A DNA stretch of 54,670 bases from contig CAUJGS010000037.1 in the NCBI GenBank assembly GCA_963170185.1, forward strand, positions 1-54,670, in the 5' to 3' direction. Within the stretch, counting starts at the first letter, position 1; each line of letters starts with the position of its first letter. Under the pieces are notes generated by a model. That model was given only the letters and a program-made list of their open reading frames with translations, was not told where the DNA came from and made no database searches. The DNA comes from Bdellovibrionota bacterium (GTDB taxonomy: Bacteria > Bdellovibrionota > Bdellovibrionia > Bdellovibrionales > JAMPXM01). Both the position numbers and the translations under genes were made by a program. Positions 8,584-17,920 of this stretch are shown piece by piece.

Positions 8584-11165
8584 TCCATCTCCCGTTTGAC
8601 GAATCCTGGCCGGAGATCGCGGCCGCTCTGAAACAGCACCCCAACCTCGTCGTCGTCGCCGAACCCGGAGCCGGTAAGACCACAAGACTTCCTCCAGGTC
8701 TTCTGAGTCGAAATCTCGTCAATGGAAAAATTCTCGTGCTTGAGCCCAGACGAATCGCCGCACGAGCCGCGGCCACCCGCGTAGCCGAAGAAAACGCGTG
8801 GAACCTGCCAGCCGACGTCGGTTACATCGTCAGGTTCGACAACCGAGCCGGACCAGAGACGAAACTTACCTATCTCACCGAAGGTCTTTTTCTAAGACGC
8901 CTTAGCCAAGACCCTAGCCTACAGGGTATTGAAGCCGTCGTTCTCGATGAGTTTCACGAACGCAGCCGCTACACCGATCTCGCTATCGCCGCATTAAAAG
9001 AGCTCCAAACCCTCGAACGGCCCGACCTGAAAATCATCGTGATGTCGGCGACTCTGGATGCCGATGTCGTTTCTCAGTTCCTCGAGATCAACGGTAAAAA
9101 TGCCCCCATCGTCTCGGTTCCGGGCCGAACGTTTCCGGTAAGCATTCACAACTCGCTTCAACCGCTTAAACTCGTAACCGATCGAAATTGGATCGAGACT
9201 ATAAAGTCCGATCTCATTGCGATCGCCAATGGTCGTTTTCGTGTCGGCGAATCCGCCATTCCAAGTCGGACGGACGACATCCTTGTTTTTCTTCCTGGCA
9301 CCGGAGAAATTCGCCGCCTCAAAGAAACGCTGGAGGCTTCGCTTCCGAATCTCGAGATTTTAGAACTACATGGAAGCCTGACGCTAGAAGAACAGTCGCG
9401 CGTTTTAAAACGCGACGGAAAAAAACGCCGCATGATCCTCGCCACGAACATCGCCGAAACTTCGCTGACTCTGGACGGCGTCGGCACAGTCGTCGATTCC
9501 GGTCTCGAGCGTTTTCAAGAAACCGACCGACTTGGTTTCTCCTCTCTCGTACTTGGCCGCATCACTTTGGCTAGCGCCAAGCAACGCGCTGGTCGTGCGG
9601 GTCGCACAGGGCCCGGTACAGCCATTCGTCTTTGGTCGAAGATGGATGAAATTTCATTTCGTCCATTCACGGAAGCCGAAATCCTCAATCTCGATCTCAC
9701 CGATACGGTCTTGGAACTTGCGGGGCTCGGAGTTTTTGATCCGCAAAGTTTTGGCTGGTTTGAAGCACCGCCGGCAGAAAAGCTGGGCCTTGCTGTCAAA
9801 ACCCTGCAAGACCTCGGAGCTTTGGACACAAACCGAAGACTCACGACACTTGGCAAACGCATGCTGGCAAGCGGGCTACCGGCAAGAGCCGCGCGACTCC
9901 TGCTTGAAGGTCAGACCATGGCTCCGCTCTTGGCCGCCACTTTGGCCGCGATCTTAACTGAACGCGACTTTCTCCTTGATCGCGAAACTCACGCGCATGC
10001 CGCATCTGAGTGCGATCTCTTTATTCGACACCAATTGCTCCTTCACCAAGACGAAGCTCGCAGCAGTGGACGTCGCATCGACCGCCAAGCTCGCCAAACC
10101 GTGCTGCGCGCGCGGGAATCCCATCTCCGTTTCTTGAGCATAGATCGCGGGGCCAGCCAGGCTCCGGAATCTTGGGACGAAGACCTCGTCGCAAAGCTCT
10201 TGCTAGCGGGCTATCCCGATCGCATCGCTCGCCGAAGACGGCCACGGGCTCCACAAGCGCGCATGGTGGGAGGCCGTGGGGTTGAACTGCATCCGTCGTC
10301 AAGCCTCGAAACGACCGAGCTTTTTTTCGCCATCCGCGGTGATGCCGGAATCTCACGTACAAGCGGCGACCCGCTTGTCACCATGGCCTCGCCGGTTTCC
10401 GTGGAGACCTTAAAAGCGCTTCGCCCAAGTGATATTCGAAAAGACACGCAAACCGTTTTCGACGACGAAACGCTTTCCGTCTACGGCCTCCGCGCAACCT
10501 TCTACCGCGATCTCCCGCTAGATGACGGCGCTCGTGAAGGGGCCAACTCCGATACCACTCTTGACGTCTTAAAAACTGAACTTCTTAAAAGACGCGAACG
10601 ACTTGAAAGCCTAGAGCCGGTACGCACATTTTTAAATCGTCTTAAGTTCGCCACCGAAAGCTCTGACTCCGAGGCGTCGCAAACGGTTTTGGAAGAAGGT
10701 CTCAAGCTTGCTTTCGAAGAGCTCTTGTTCGGAAAAAAATCGATTCAAGATCTCTTCACCGAAGACGGCTCCGAGCGCCTTGCCGCGACCTGGGAACGTT
10801 CGCTTGCTGTCTTAAAACCCGAACTCTCCACCACGCTACAGCGTCTTGCCCCCAGTCACTTTCAAGCTCCCACGGGGAATCGCTTTCGTATTCAATACCC
10901 CAGCGAACAATCCCCCTTCGTCGCCATTCGCCTGCAAGAGCTTTTTGGCACCAAGGAGAACCCCAAGATCGGCGCGACGAATCTCACCTTCCATCTTCTC
11001 GGGCCCAACTATCGCCCTGTGCAAGTGACATCCGATCTTCCCGGTTTCTGGAAGGGGTCATACTTCGAAGTAAGAAAAGAGCTACGCGCGAGATACCCAA
11101 AACATGCTTGGCCGGAAAACCCTCTCGAAGCTCCGGCTGTCGCCAAAGGGCGACCTCAGCGCTGA
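8580..11165 (+). CDS. hrpB: ATP-dependent helicase HrpB
   Basis: About 861 residues, the usual length for HrpB. The DEAH-box core shows Walker A GAGKTT near residue 33, DEFHER for motif II, SAT for motif III, and the late QRAGRAGR motif VI. The HrpB-type helical region and C-terminal domain follow, including the RRRRPRAPQARMVGGRGVEL and FLGP/FHLLGPNYRPVQVTSDLPGFW-like signature. It is an RNA-dependent ATPase-type helicase of the cytosol with no settled cellular role. The ATG at 8580, overlapping the previous stop, is preferred to the GTG at 8562. Confidence 0.95.
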   Translation: MIHLPFDESWPEIAAALKQHPNLVVVAEPGAGKTTRLPPGLLSRNLVNGKILVLEPRRIAARAAATRVAEENAWNLPADVGYIVRFDNRAGPETKLTYLTEGLFLRRLSQDPSLQGIEAVVLDEFHERSRYTDLAIAALKELQTLERPDLKIIVMSATLDADVVSQFLEINGKNAPIVSVPGRTFPVSIHNSLQPLKLVTDRNWIETIKSDLIAIANGRFRVGESAIPSRTDDILVFLPGTGEIRRLKETLEASLPNLEILELHGSLTLEEQSRVLKRDGKKRRMILATNIAETSLTLDGVGTVVDSGLERFQETDRLGFSSLVLGRITLASAKQRAGRAGRTGPGTAIRLWSKMDEISFRPFTEAEILNLDLTDTVLELAGLGVFDPQSFGWFEAPPAEKLGLAVKTLQDLGALDTNRRLTTLGKRMLASGLPARAARLLLEGQTMAPLLAATLAAILTERDFLLDRETHAHAASECDLFIRHQLLLHQDEARSSGRRIDRQARQTVLRARESHLRFLSIDRGASQAPESWDEDLVAKLLLAGYPDRIARRRRPRAPQARMVGGRGVELHPSSSLETTELFFAIRGDAGISRTSGDPLVTMASPVSVETLKALRPSDIRKDTQTVFDDETLSVYGLRATFYRDLPLDDGAREGANSDTTLDVLKTELLKRRERLESLEPVRTFLNRLKFATESSDSEASQTVLEEGLKLAFEELLFGKKSIQDLFTEDGSERLAATWERSLAVLKPELSTTLQRLAPSHFQAPTGNRFRIQYPSEQSPFVAIRLQELFGTKENPKIGATNLTFHLLGPNYRPVQVTSDLPGFWKGSYFEVRKELRARYPKHAWPENPLEAPAVAKGRPQR

Positions 11166-11215
11166 GACACCGGTTCACCTAATACTTGCCGCGCCTCGTA
11201 CTCACTGCCCAACAT

Positions 11216-11863
11216 TCACTGAGTGGGCGATTCACATTCGATGGCTAGCACAAGCTGTGAGCAGCGCTCGTCGAGGCTATTGACCTCGAGAAGCGCTTGC
11301 TGCGTTTCCGAGTCCAACACCATCAACGAGCAAATCGCGTTGATTTTGTCCTCTGGAGTTTCAAGGTGTTCCATGAACTTTTCACGATCCTCGGACGATG
11401 GAATGTGGGCCGCAAGCCATCGCCCCAGATCTCGCATCAGACGCGAGAGCACGAACAGGTAGGCATCCGACAGCGATTTGTCTTCTTCCAGCCAACGTGC
11501 CTCGGCTCGGATATAGGGAAGGTCTGTCTTAAGCGCCGTCTCAAGCTGCACTTTACCGACTGCGTGAAGCAGAATCACCATGGTGGAATCCGGCCGTCTT
11601 TCAACCAGCTGCACTCGTCCCACACCCGCCACCGTACGCACATGCCCCATAACGCCGTGATCTTGAGCCTTGGAGGTGGCGGGATCGTGATACGCAAGCG
11701 CTACCAACCCATCGTTTTTCAGCGCGTCCTCGATCATGGCAATGTATCGCGGCTCAAAAATATTGAGCGGCTTTGTCGTCGACGGAAACAACGTCACCTT
11801 TGCCAAAGGAAAGACTGAAACTTGAACACGTCCTGAACGATCTGATCCACTCTCTGCGCTCAT
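11216..11863 (-). CDS. LON substrate-binding-domain protein
   Basis: A 215-residue protein equivalent to the N-terminal domain of Lon without the AAA or protease parts. The opening VSVFPLAKVTLFPSTTKPLNIFEPRYIAM is the standard Lon N-terminal signature; VAGVGRVQLVERRPD and VEGVG-like strands follow, then a helical C-terminal half. Stand-alone LON-domain proteins are widespread in bacteria and are thought to bind proteins, but their role is unsettled. It converges with hrpB, and no clear terminator lies in the 50 bases between them. Confidence 0.9.
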   Translation of the reverse strand: MSAESGSDRSGRVQVSVFPLAKVTLFPSTTKPLNIFEPRYIAMIEDALKNDGLVALAYHDPATSKAQDHGVMGHVRTVAGVGRVQLVERRPDSTMVILLHAVGKVQLETALKTDLPYIRAEARWLEEDKSLSDAYLFVLSRLMRDLGRWLAAHIPSSEDREKFMEHLETPEDKINAICSLMVLDSETQQALLEVNSLDERCSQLVLAIECESPTQ

Positions 11864-11941
11864 CTTTCAGCAGGATAACGTAAAAAACTCGTCCAAACCA
11901 GGACACTTGTCAGCTTTGCTTAGGAAGTTTAGAAACGAGGC

Positions 11942-12937
11942 ATGAGTTCCAAGAGTGTCAATTCTATCGAGAGCGCCGTCCACGCTCTGGCAAATGACCG
12001 GCTCGTCGCAATGCCGACCGAAACCGTCTACGGCCTCGCCGCCAGAATCGATCGACCACTCGCTATCGAGAAAGTTTTTAAAACCAAGGGCCGTCCCAGC
12101 TTCGACCCGCTCATCGTTCATGTGGCTAGTCTTGAGCAGGCCAAATCTCTTGTCAGTTCTTGGCCGACATCGGCCGATATCCTTGCGCAAAAATTCTGGC
12201 CCGGCCCCCTGACTCTGGTCGTTCCGAAAAATAGCAGTGTCAGCGATCTTATTTCTTCTGGCCTAGAAACCGTCGGGATTCGTGTCCCCAATCACCCACT
12301 TGCCCTCGAACTTCTCACGAAATGCGCGACGCCATTGGCCGCCCCGAGCGCCAATCGCTTCGGACGAACTTCTCCAACGGCGATCGATCACGTGCGAACT
12401 GAATTCCCAGAAGCGATCGCTTCCGGCGAAGTCTTCATTCTCGACGGCGGGGCCTGTGACGTCGGTGTCGAATCGACCGTCGTTCGCTGCGAAGACGATC
12501 AGGTCACCGTGCTTCGCCCAGGCGGGGTAACCAAATCCGAACTCGAAGCGGCACTTCGTGCCGCAAATATTTTGACCCCTGTTCTCTTCGCTTCGGAAAA
12601 TAAAAAGGTCGCCAGCCCTGGTCACACCGAGCATCACTACATGCCAACCAAACCGCTTTCGGTATTCTGGGGGTCCAAGGCGGAAATCGACGCACACAAA
12701 AAACAACTGAGCCCGCAATTTCAGACGATTTCTCTCAACTCCGACGCCAGACTCGCCGCTCGCGAACTCTACGCGGCGCTAAGGTCGGCCGATCAAACCG
12801 AAGGCAAATCCAGCCTGATTCTGTATCGCGAAACACAAAGCCACGATGAGCTTTGGCAGGCGATCGACGACCGACTGAAACGAGCGGCCAGTCACCGACT
12901 CGGCTCGCCACCCTCAGATCAACCGCACGTGATTTAA
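11942..12937 (+). CDS. ywlC: Threonylcarbamoyl-AMP synthase, Sua5 type
   Basis: A 331-residue enzyme that makes threonylcarbamoyl-AMP from threonine, bicarbonate and ATP, the first step of the t6A modification at position 37 of ANN-decoding tRNAs. The YrdC domain covers about 1-200 with MPTETVYGLAA, KVFKTKGRPSFDPLIVHV, FWPGPLTLV, VGIRVPNHPLA and LAAPSANRFGRTSPT. The extra C-terminal Sua5 domain follows (SPGHTEHHYMPTKPL linker). Its length fits Sua5/YwlC rather than the short TsaC. Its stop codon interlocks with the convergent kinase-like gene. Confidence 0.95.
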   Translation: MSSKSVNSIESAVHALANDRLVAMPTETVYGLAARIDRPLAIEKVFKTKGRPSFDPLIVHVASLEQAKSLVSSWPTSADILAQKFWPGPLTLVVPKNSSVSDLISSGLETVGIRVPNHPLALELLTKCATPLAAPSANRFGRTSPTAIDHVRTEFPEAIASGEVFILDGGACDVGVESTVVRCEDDQVTVLRPGGVTKSELEAALRAANILTPVLFASENKKVASPGHTEHHYMPTKPLSVFWGSKAEIDAHKKQLSPQFQTISLNSDARLAARELYAALRSADQTEGKSSLILYRETQSHDELWQAIDDRLKRAASHRLGSPPSDQPHVI

Positions 12938-14289
12938 ATTTCCGAATGCGAAAGTGGCTCGGCGCCGGTCAGCGATTCGAGTTCAGCCGCCGTCCCAACG
13001 TGCCGTAGCGTTGGCCGATACTTGGCCGAACGCGGAAGCTGACGAAGGATCTTAAGTTCCATCGACGTTCGCCCACCTACGCCGAGACGCGCGATGCGAT
13101 CAAAGCGGCCGCCCTGCATTTCCACAGATTCGCGCAAACGCCGCAATCTCGATTCGACTTCCAAGTTCTGATTGCTTAGTCCGCGACCATTGTCTTCGAC
13201 CGCGATCTCCACCACTCTCAAACCGCGACGAATAGAAAGCCGAACAACACCTTCTCTGCGATGCCCAGCCGACTCGGGAAGCGATTCATAGGCCAATCTC
13301 AAACACGCACGAAGCCCTTCGCGCAAAGCCTCGCGATCAACGCTCACGTCGGCCTTTTCATCGTAACCAGCCGCCGGCGGGAAAAACACAAACCGAACCG
13401 GCCCTAGGACTTCTCCTTGTTTACGGCCTTCGACTTGAAACTCTTGGAAAGCCATTCGTGCATCTTGAACAAGCTCTTCAAATGTCATTTTCGGACGCTC
13501 GAGAATTTGCAGAGTCTCTAGGCCCATGTTGCGGTTTTTAACCCACTCAACCAAACCCGGACCAGCTTGTTCGCCCTGTAAATCCGAGCTTCCCAAAAGA
13601 CCCTCTCGTATCAAACTCAGCTCATCTGTTTGTTTGTTCAGTCGCGTTTTTGCGTCACTCGTCCGTAGCACGAGTCCACCAAGAGAACTCTGCAGCCGGT
13701 TGGTCATCGCGCGCGAGAAGCGAAACATCAGAACCGACGTCGCGGCGGCGTAACTCATCAATAACAAGATCGACTTCGCATCCAGCAGATCACCACGCGC
13801 AACGCCGTGGTAACTTGCAAGCCCAGCCGCCAAGAACACGAAACTCATGACAGCCAAAAGCGCACGCGATCCGTTGAATCCCAACGAGAAGCCGATCCCG
13901 GCCAACGAAAGTAAGAGCCAAAGATTTTCTTTCACCGCAAGCATGCTCGGCGGAAGCCCAAACGCCGACGTACTCGAAAATGAGGCCTGCCCGATCACGC
14001 TAGGAAAACCGGTGTGAAGAGATACGATCAAAGCAATGGCCCACCACAGAGCCAGCGCACTGGCTGGCACTCGGCTCTTACCGTCTCGAACCCCCAGATG
14101 AGTTTCTAGCAAAATTGAAATCAAACCGGCCGCGATCGCCATGCCCATTAGAAAAAGGGCGTTATAGGGGGCGCGCCCCACGGTGAGCATGGCGATCAGC
14201 AAGACCAACGCGGCGGCGAATCGCCAAGCCAACGCACGACGCTCATCAAAGACGGAAAACGTACTGAGCGGAAGGACTTGAAACCACAT
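12934..14289 (-). CDS. Membrane protein with a degenerate histidine-kinase ATPase domain
   Basis: A 451-residue inner-membrane protein. About six hydrophobic segments lie within residues 20-205, then a helical linker, then an HATPase-like domain at about 290-425. The G1 box VEDNGRGL is intact, but the expected N-box asparagines are missing (ACLRLAYESL), the late G-box reads GVGGRTSM, and no H-box histidine is evident. It therefore looks like a pseudokinase or a sensor that lost autophosphorylation. It is divergent from an OmpR-type regulator across 317 bases, so a working pair is possible but only inferred. No clear ribosome site precedes the ATG. Confidence 0.8.
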   Translation of the reverse strand: MWFQVLPLSTFSVFDERRALAWRFAAALVLLIAMLTVGRAPYNALFLMGMAIAAGLISILLETHLGVRDGKSRVPASALALWWAIALIVSLHTGFPSVIGQASFSSTSAFGLPPSMLAVKENLWLLLSLAGIGFSLGFNGSRALLAVMSFVFLAAGLASYHGVARGDLLDAKSILLLMSYAAATSVLMFRFSRAMTNRLQSSLGGLVLRTSDAKTRLNKQTDELSLIREGLLGSSDLQGEQAGPGLVEWVKNRNMGLETLQILERPKMTFEELVQDARMAFQEFQVEGRKQGEVLGPVRFVFFPPAAGYDEKADVSVDREALREGLRACLRLAYESLPESAGHRREGVVRLSIRRGLRVVEIAVEDNGRGLSNQNLEVESRLRRLRESVEMQGGRFDRIARLGVGGRTSMELKILRQLPRSAKYRPTLRHVGTAAELESLTGAEPLSHSEI

Positions 14290-14606
14290 AGCGAGCGTTT
14301 TCTCGCATAATGACTTAAGGCGTCAACAGGGTCTAATACCCCGTCCTGTATTTACCTGGGAATGTGGCGAATCTCCCAAAAACGAGACCCAAAGTGGAGT
14401 TTCAAAATGGTCTCAAATTGATCCGTAATATCATGATATTACTTATGAATATTATCAAACAAGACCCATAAAAACAAGACCTCTCAAAGCGGGCCGTCTT
14501 GAAAGTTCTTCGAGCCTGAGTTCGGTCAGACAGCTAGAATCAACGGCAGGGGTCAACACTTGAATAACTTGTTCCACAGGGTAAGAGATTCGATAGTAGT
14601 TGAAGT
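14290..14606. other. 317-base AT-rich divergent intergenic region
   Basis: The gap between the kinase-like gene and the response regulator is visibly richer in A and T than its surroundings. It holds an 18-bp palindrome (14425-14442), a half-conserved GTCTCA repeat (14410-14424) and repeated CAAGACC words (around 14460-14480). TTGTTC and GATAGT, spaced 17 bases, lie just before the regulator gene and may be its promoter. I see no open reading frame or RNA gene in it. Confidence 0.6.
14425..14442. promoter_or_regulatory. 18-bp perfect palindrome, candidate operator
   Basis: GTAATATCATGATATTAC is fully self-complementary. Its place midway between two divergent signalling genes, away from either start codon, suits an operator for a dimeric regulator. 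There is no T tract, so it is not a terminator. Confidence 0.5.
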
Positions 14607-15413
14607 ATGCAACCATCGAATACTCAAGAAACACATGCGACCAAAAGCGCCTCTATGACGTCACGAAACTCGTCGTCCAATCACGAGGATGGGAGCCTGA
14701 CAGCTTCGACGGTTTCGTCGACGGGCTCCACGACAAAACGGATTCTGGTGATCGACGACGATCCCGGCATTCTCGATTTCATTGAAGAGCTTCTTTCGTT
14801 TCGCTTCCAAATTCTAAAGGCTGGCGACGCGACCTCTGGTCTACAGATGGCTGATACCGGTAAGCCGGATCTCATCATTCTTGATCTGGGTTTGGAAAAC
14901 CAAAGCGGTCATGATCTCTGCCGCGTGCTTCGCAAACGCCCTGAAACAAAACATATTCCGATTCTCATCTACACGGGCGCGGACGATATCGAGAATCTCA
15001 CGCAGGCTTTTGATTTCGGTGCCGACGACTATGTCATCAAAAGTGCGCGCCCACGCGAACTTGTCGCACGGGTCGTGGCTAAGATTCGCCGACTCGAAGA
15101 ACAAGTCGATGAGCCCGATGTGGTCACATGTGGCAACCTCACCATGAATGCGGCTCGCCTAGAAGCGACGATCAACGAACGCACAATTCCGCTTTCGGTT
15201 TTGGAGTTCAACTTGCTTCGCTTTTTTGTGGTCAACAAAGAGAAGGTCGTATCTCGGCAACAGATTCTAGAAGGCGTCTGGAAGGATGCTGTCGTTTCTA
15301 ACCGCACGATCGACACGCACATGGTGTACCTGAGAAAGAAATTGGCTGGCTTCAGCCATAACCTCGCCACCGTCTATGGCGCGGGCTACATCCTACGCGA
15401 GAGTCGCGGCTAA
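14607..15413 (+). CDS. OmpR/PhoB-family response regulator
   Basis: A 268-residue two-domain regulator. After a Ser/Thr-rich leader of about 45 residues comes a receiver domain with the acidic pocket VIDDDPG, phospho-acceptor Asp in IILDLGL, and the conserved Lys in YVIKSARP. The C-terminal winged helix (about 165-265) shows LSVLEFNLLRFF, VVSRQQILEGVW, SNRTIDTHMVYLRKKL and VYGAGYIL, all as in OmpR/PhoB. It should bind DNA as a phosphorylated dimer. Its partner kinase is unknown; the divergent neighbour looks catalytically defective. An in-frame ATG at 14655 would shorten the leader. Its end overlaps the convergent M23 gene by 21 bases. Confidence 0.93.
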   Translation: MQPSNTQETHATKSASMTSRNSSSNHEDGSLTASTVSSTGSTTKRILVIDDDPGILDFIEELLSFRFQILKAGDATSGLQMADTGKPDLIILDLGLENQSGHDLCRVLRKRPETKHIPILIYTGADDIENLTQAFDFGADDYVIKSARPRELVARVVAKIRRLEEQVDEPDVVTCGNLTMNAARLEATINERTIPLSVLEFNLLRFFVVNKEKVVSRQQILEGVWKDAVVSNRTIDTHMVYLRKKLAGFSHNLATVYGAGYILRESRG

Positions 15414-16181
15414 AGTGGGCCAACCGGCCCAAGCCTGCTGCAAGTAGACGCTTGGGTCCGGAAAAATCGCGCAAGCCAGCGAACGATTCGAAGCGTTCAC
15501 CGCCCCTGGCAAATCCACCGCAATCGGCTCGAGCCAAGAAAGCTGCAAGTGAAGATGCGGGTTCCATCCGCCATTTTCGTGTTTTTCCCCGACCCAACCA
15601 AGCAGATCACCTGCACGAAAACACTCGACCGATTCCGCTAGCTTCAAAGAAGCGCGGCTTAAGTGCCCGAACAACAAAAACAACGCTAGCCCATTTTTTT
15701 TAAAGGCATCCGCTTTCAAAATGATCGTGCCGCCGTAGTCGCCCTCAGCTCCACGAAACTCCGTCGCGTGAAGTCTTGCCGCAATCGGAGCAAAAACCGA
15801 TGTTCCCGCCGGAGCCCCGAGATCCACTCCCATATGAATCGTTCGCGGTTCGACACCGCTTTTAAAAAACTCGGCATTGTACATCCCGACTCGATCCTCG
15901 TCGTAACGACCCCAACCATAGGGAAACCGAAGCTTCCGACTAGGATCGTAACCCTTGGTAAAATCAAAGACCTCATACCGACCAGATAAAACAATTGGAG
16001 AAATCCAATTGGTTTGTTTAGCAGCGGTGTCTAAATCCGCCAAAGCCCGGCGCAGAAGGCTGTCTAGCTTCTCGGGCGAGACTTCGGACGACGATTCAGG
16101 CGGCACACGCACGCCAAGTTCCGAGAGACGACTTTGCAAGTCTCCCGAGGAGATATTTTTAAAAGCAGTTTTGAATTCCAT
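15393..16181 (-). CDS. M23-family metallopeptidase (LytM fold)
   Basis: About 262 residues. The zinc site is complete: HMGVD (HxxxD, near residue 116) and HLHL (HxH, near 209-211), with an additional FGHLS His near 173. These are the ligands and catalytic histidines of lysostaphin/LytM-type endopeptidases, which cut peptide cross-links of peptidoglycan. Unusually, no signal peptide or membrane segment is visible, so the route to the wall, or another substrate, is unknown. A GTG at 16184 directly precedes the chosen ATG. It ends 21 bases inside the convergent regulator gene. Confidence 0.88.
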   Translation of the reverse strand: MEFKTAFKNISSGDLQSRLSELGVRVPPESSSEVSPEKLDSLLRRALADLDTAAKQTNWISPIVLSGRYEVFDFTKGYDPSRKLRFPYGWGRYDEDRVGMYNAEFFKSGVEPRTIHMGVDLGAPAGTSVFAPIAARLHATEFRGAEGDYGGTIILKADAFKKNGLALFLLFGHLSRASLKLAESVECFRAGDLLGWVGEKHENGGWNPHLHLQLSWLEPIAVDLPGAVNASNRSLACAIFPDPSVYLQQAWAGWPTLAATLA

Positions 16182-16422
16182 CACGGCTAGGCGCCGTTTT
16201 CGACCGTGCCTCGCATGTTTGCAAGGCGTTTTTCATGACAGGGAAAAATGCAGAGAAAATGGGGTGTCGAACTTCGTTTTTAAGTGATCGGAAAGAACCG
16301 CGCCAACCCTCGAGGTCCCACAACACGTGGGGGGCTTATTTACCTCGAGTCCATCCGTCGCGATTGTCTCTGACTCCCATCACTTTAAGTTTCAAAGTTC
16401 TCCACCCCGAACACGATTCTAA

Positions 16423-17334
16423 TTATTCAAGTTCGACAGTGACGCTCTCGACGAACACGTTGCCGCCGAGTTCGAGATCCAGACTTTGAATTTCGTAACC
16501 GACACGCGAAAGACCATTGGTACGCAGCGTGTGCTCACGTAGCGAAGTACCAAGAGTCACCGTCGAGCGCTGACCAAAACCGTTGATGACAAGCTCCGCT
16601 GTTCCACGACCACGCCGAGACGAACCGCGAATCACGACTTTTTTCACCGAGCGACCGTAATGATTATGCAAACCCACAAGCTGATCGATATTCAGATAGT
16701 CGCCGTTAAAAAACGCCTGCCCGACAAACTCACGAAGCTCAATAGGACCATAGTGGCCACCGCCGCCGGGACGACCGGGACGCACCGGGCCGCCCACATC
16801 ACGCACCGTCGCGGTGATCTCACTGATGTACACAGGACCGTTGAGATTGAGCTCAAGAAGATTACGAGAATTTGGACGCTCCACATAGAAATCGGCATCG
16901 ACCGCGTACGCCGGAACGATAACCGGCTGCCCGACAGCGCGACCGTTTTCTAGCAAGATCGCGTGTGAACGCCCACCTTGCGCACTCATGCGAACCGAAA
17001 GACTCAAGACCTCACGACCTTGAACCGCAACCGACATCAGCTGCGAAACATTTAATTGCGTGAACCCCTGGTACTGACGACCCACCGTCATGCGAACGGT
17101 GTCCGTGCGTGAACTTGGAGGACGATATCCAGGATAACCGGGTTCTTCGTAGCCGGGGCCAGGATAGCTGGGTCCAGAAGGAGGCGTCCATCCACCGGGT
17201 CCGCCCGGAATCAAACCACCAGAAACTTGCGCATTGGCTGCTTGAGCAGCAAACCCAACAGCGATGAGTGCCAAGCATGACTTAAGAAGTCCCGAACGCA
17301 GCCCGGATTGTCTGAGAGAAAGTGAATTGAACAT
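16423..17334 (-). CDS. Secreted Pro/Gly-rich protein with two beta-sandwich-like repeats
   Basis: A 303-residue exported protein. The signal peptide ends at about residue 35 (AANAQ). A Pro/Gly/Tyr-rich linker follows (about 38-75), then two related beta-rich units of roughly 100 residues, at about 80-180 and 195-303. They share a pattern of Q-F-G/R-L followed by a strand ending in LxVR or VVIRG and a late ISEITATV / FVESVTVEL strand. A short Gly-rich hinge joins them. The ribosome site is GGGGG, 7 bases from the ATG. It may be a surface or periplasmic binding protein; no enzyme motif is visible. Confidence 0.78.
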   Translation of the reverse strand: MFNSLSLRQSGLRSGLLKSCLALIAVGFAAQAANAQVSGGLIPGGPGGWTPPSGPSYPGPGYEEPGYPGYRPPSSRTDTVRMTVGRQYQGFTQLNVSQLMSVAVQGREVLSLSVRMSAQGGRSHAILLENGRAVGQPVIVPAYAVDADFYVERPNSRNLLELNLNGPVYISEITATVRDVGGPVRPGRPGGGGHYGPIELREFVGQAFFNGDYLNIDQLVGLHNHYGRSVKKVVIRGSSRRGRGTAELVINGFGQRSTVTLGTSLREHTLRTNGLSRVGYEIQSLDLELGGNVFVESVTVELE

Positions 17335-17440
17335 ATAAGCCCCCTTCTATCGTGGTTTGGTGTCGATGCGTCCCCGCACATTTCGCGAGAACGCCCCCAC
17401 GGGAAGACAAGGGCAAAAGCAAGGCCAAGGTGTTTAGGAG

Positions 17441-17920
17441 TCAGTTTGGCTCTGGACTCGGCTTGAAGTTCTTCATGTTTAAAAGAAGCGAACCGACGCC
17501 GATGATTCCGAGAATGATCATTGAGCGAGCACGCTCTGTATCGCCTTGCGTTATATGAAGCAAGAGACCCATGACCGCACAGATCTCAATCAGCGCCAGC
17601 GCGATAATATGTTTTTGTATCGCCGCTGAGCCACCGCCGCGAGCCGTGTGCCCGATTGCGAGCCCCACCAGCGCCATTCCCAATCCCATATAGAAGAAGA
17701 CCTTTGCCATGGGATCCGGCGTTTCGGTCGTCGCCTCGGTGCCCTCCGAGGTTTCAACAATCGTGGACTCCGTCGTGACCGCTACTGTGTCACTTGCGAG
17801 ACCGCCTTTTGGCGGCAACATAAACGTCAGTAGCAGAAACATGCCTGTGCTCATCAGCATGGCTAAATTAATGATCAGCGCGGATGCGGCCGGTGGATTT
17901 TTCTTAACTTCCTGGTTCAT
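17441..17920 (-). CDS. Membrane protein resembling the ATP synthase c subunit
   Basis: 159 residues, started at the ATG behind GAGGGCG. Four hydrophobic segments are seen at about 13-35, 73-91, 104-122 and 133-148. A Thr/Glu-rich stretch of about 30 residues separates the first from the rest. Segments two and three look like the c-subunit hairpin of rotary ATPases: a Gly-rich helix (GLGMALVGLAIG), a short polar loop (ARGGGSAAIQKH) and ALIEICAVMGLL with a Glu at residue 112 where the proton-binding carboxylate sits. No other ATP synthase gene is near. It could be a paralogue with another role or an unrelated membrane protein; I cannot decide from sequence alone. Confidence 0.55.
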   Translation of the reverse strand: MNQEVKKNPPAASALIINLAMLMSTGMFLLLTFMLPPKGGLASDTVAVTTESTIVETSEGTEATTETPDPMAKVFFYMGLGMALVGLAIGHTARGGGSAAIQKHIIALALIEICAVMGLLLHITQGDTERARSMIILGIIGVGSLLLNMKNFKPSPEPN

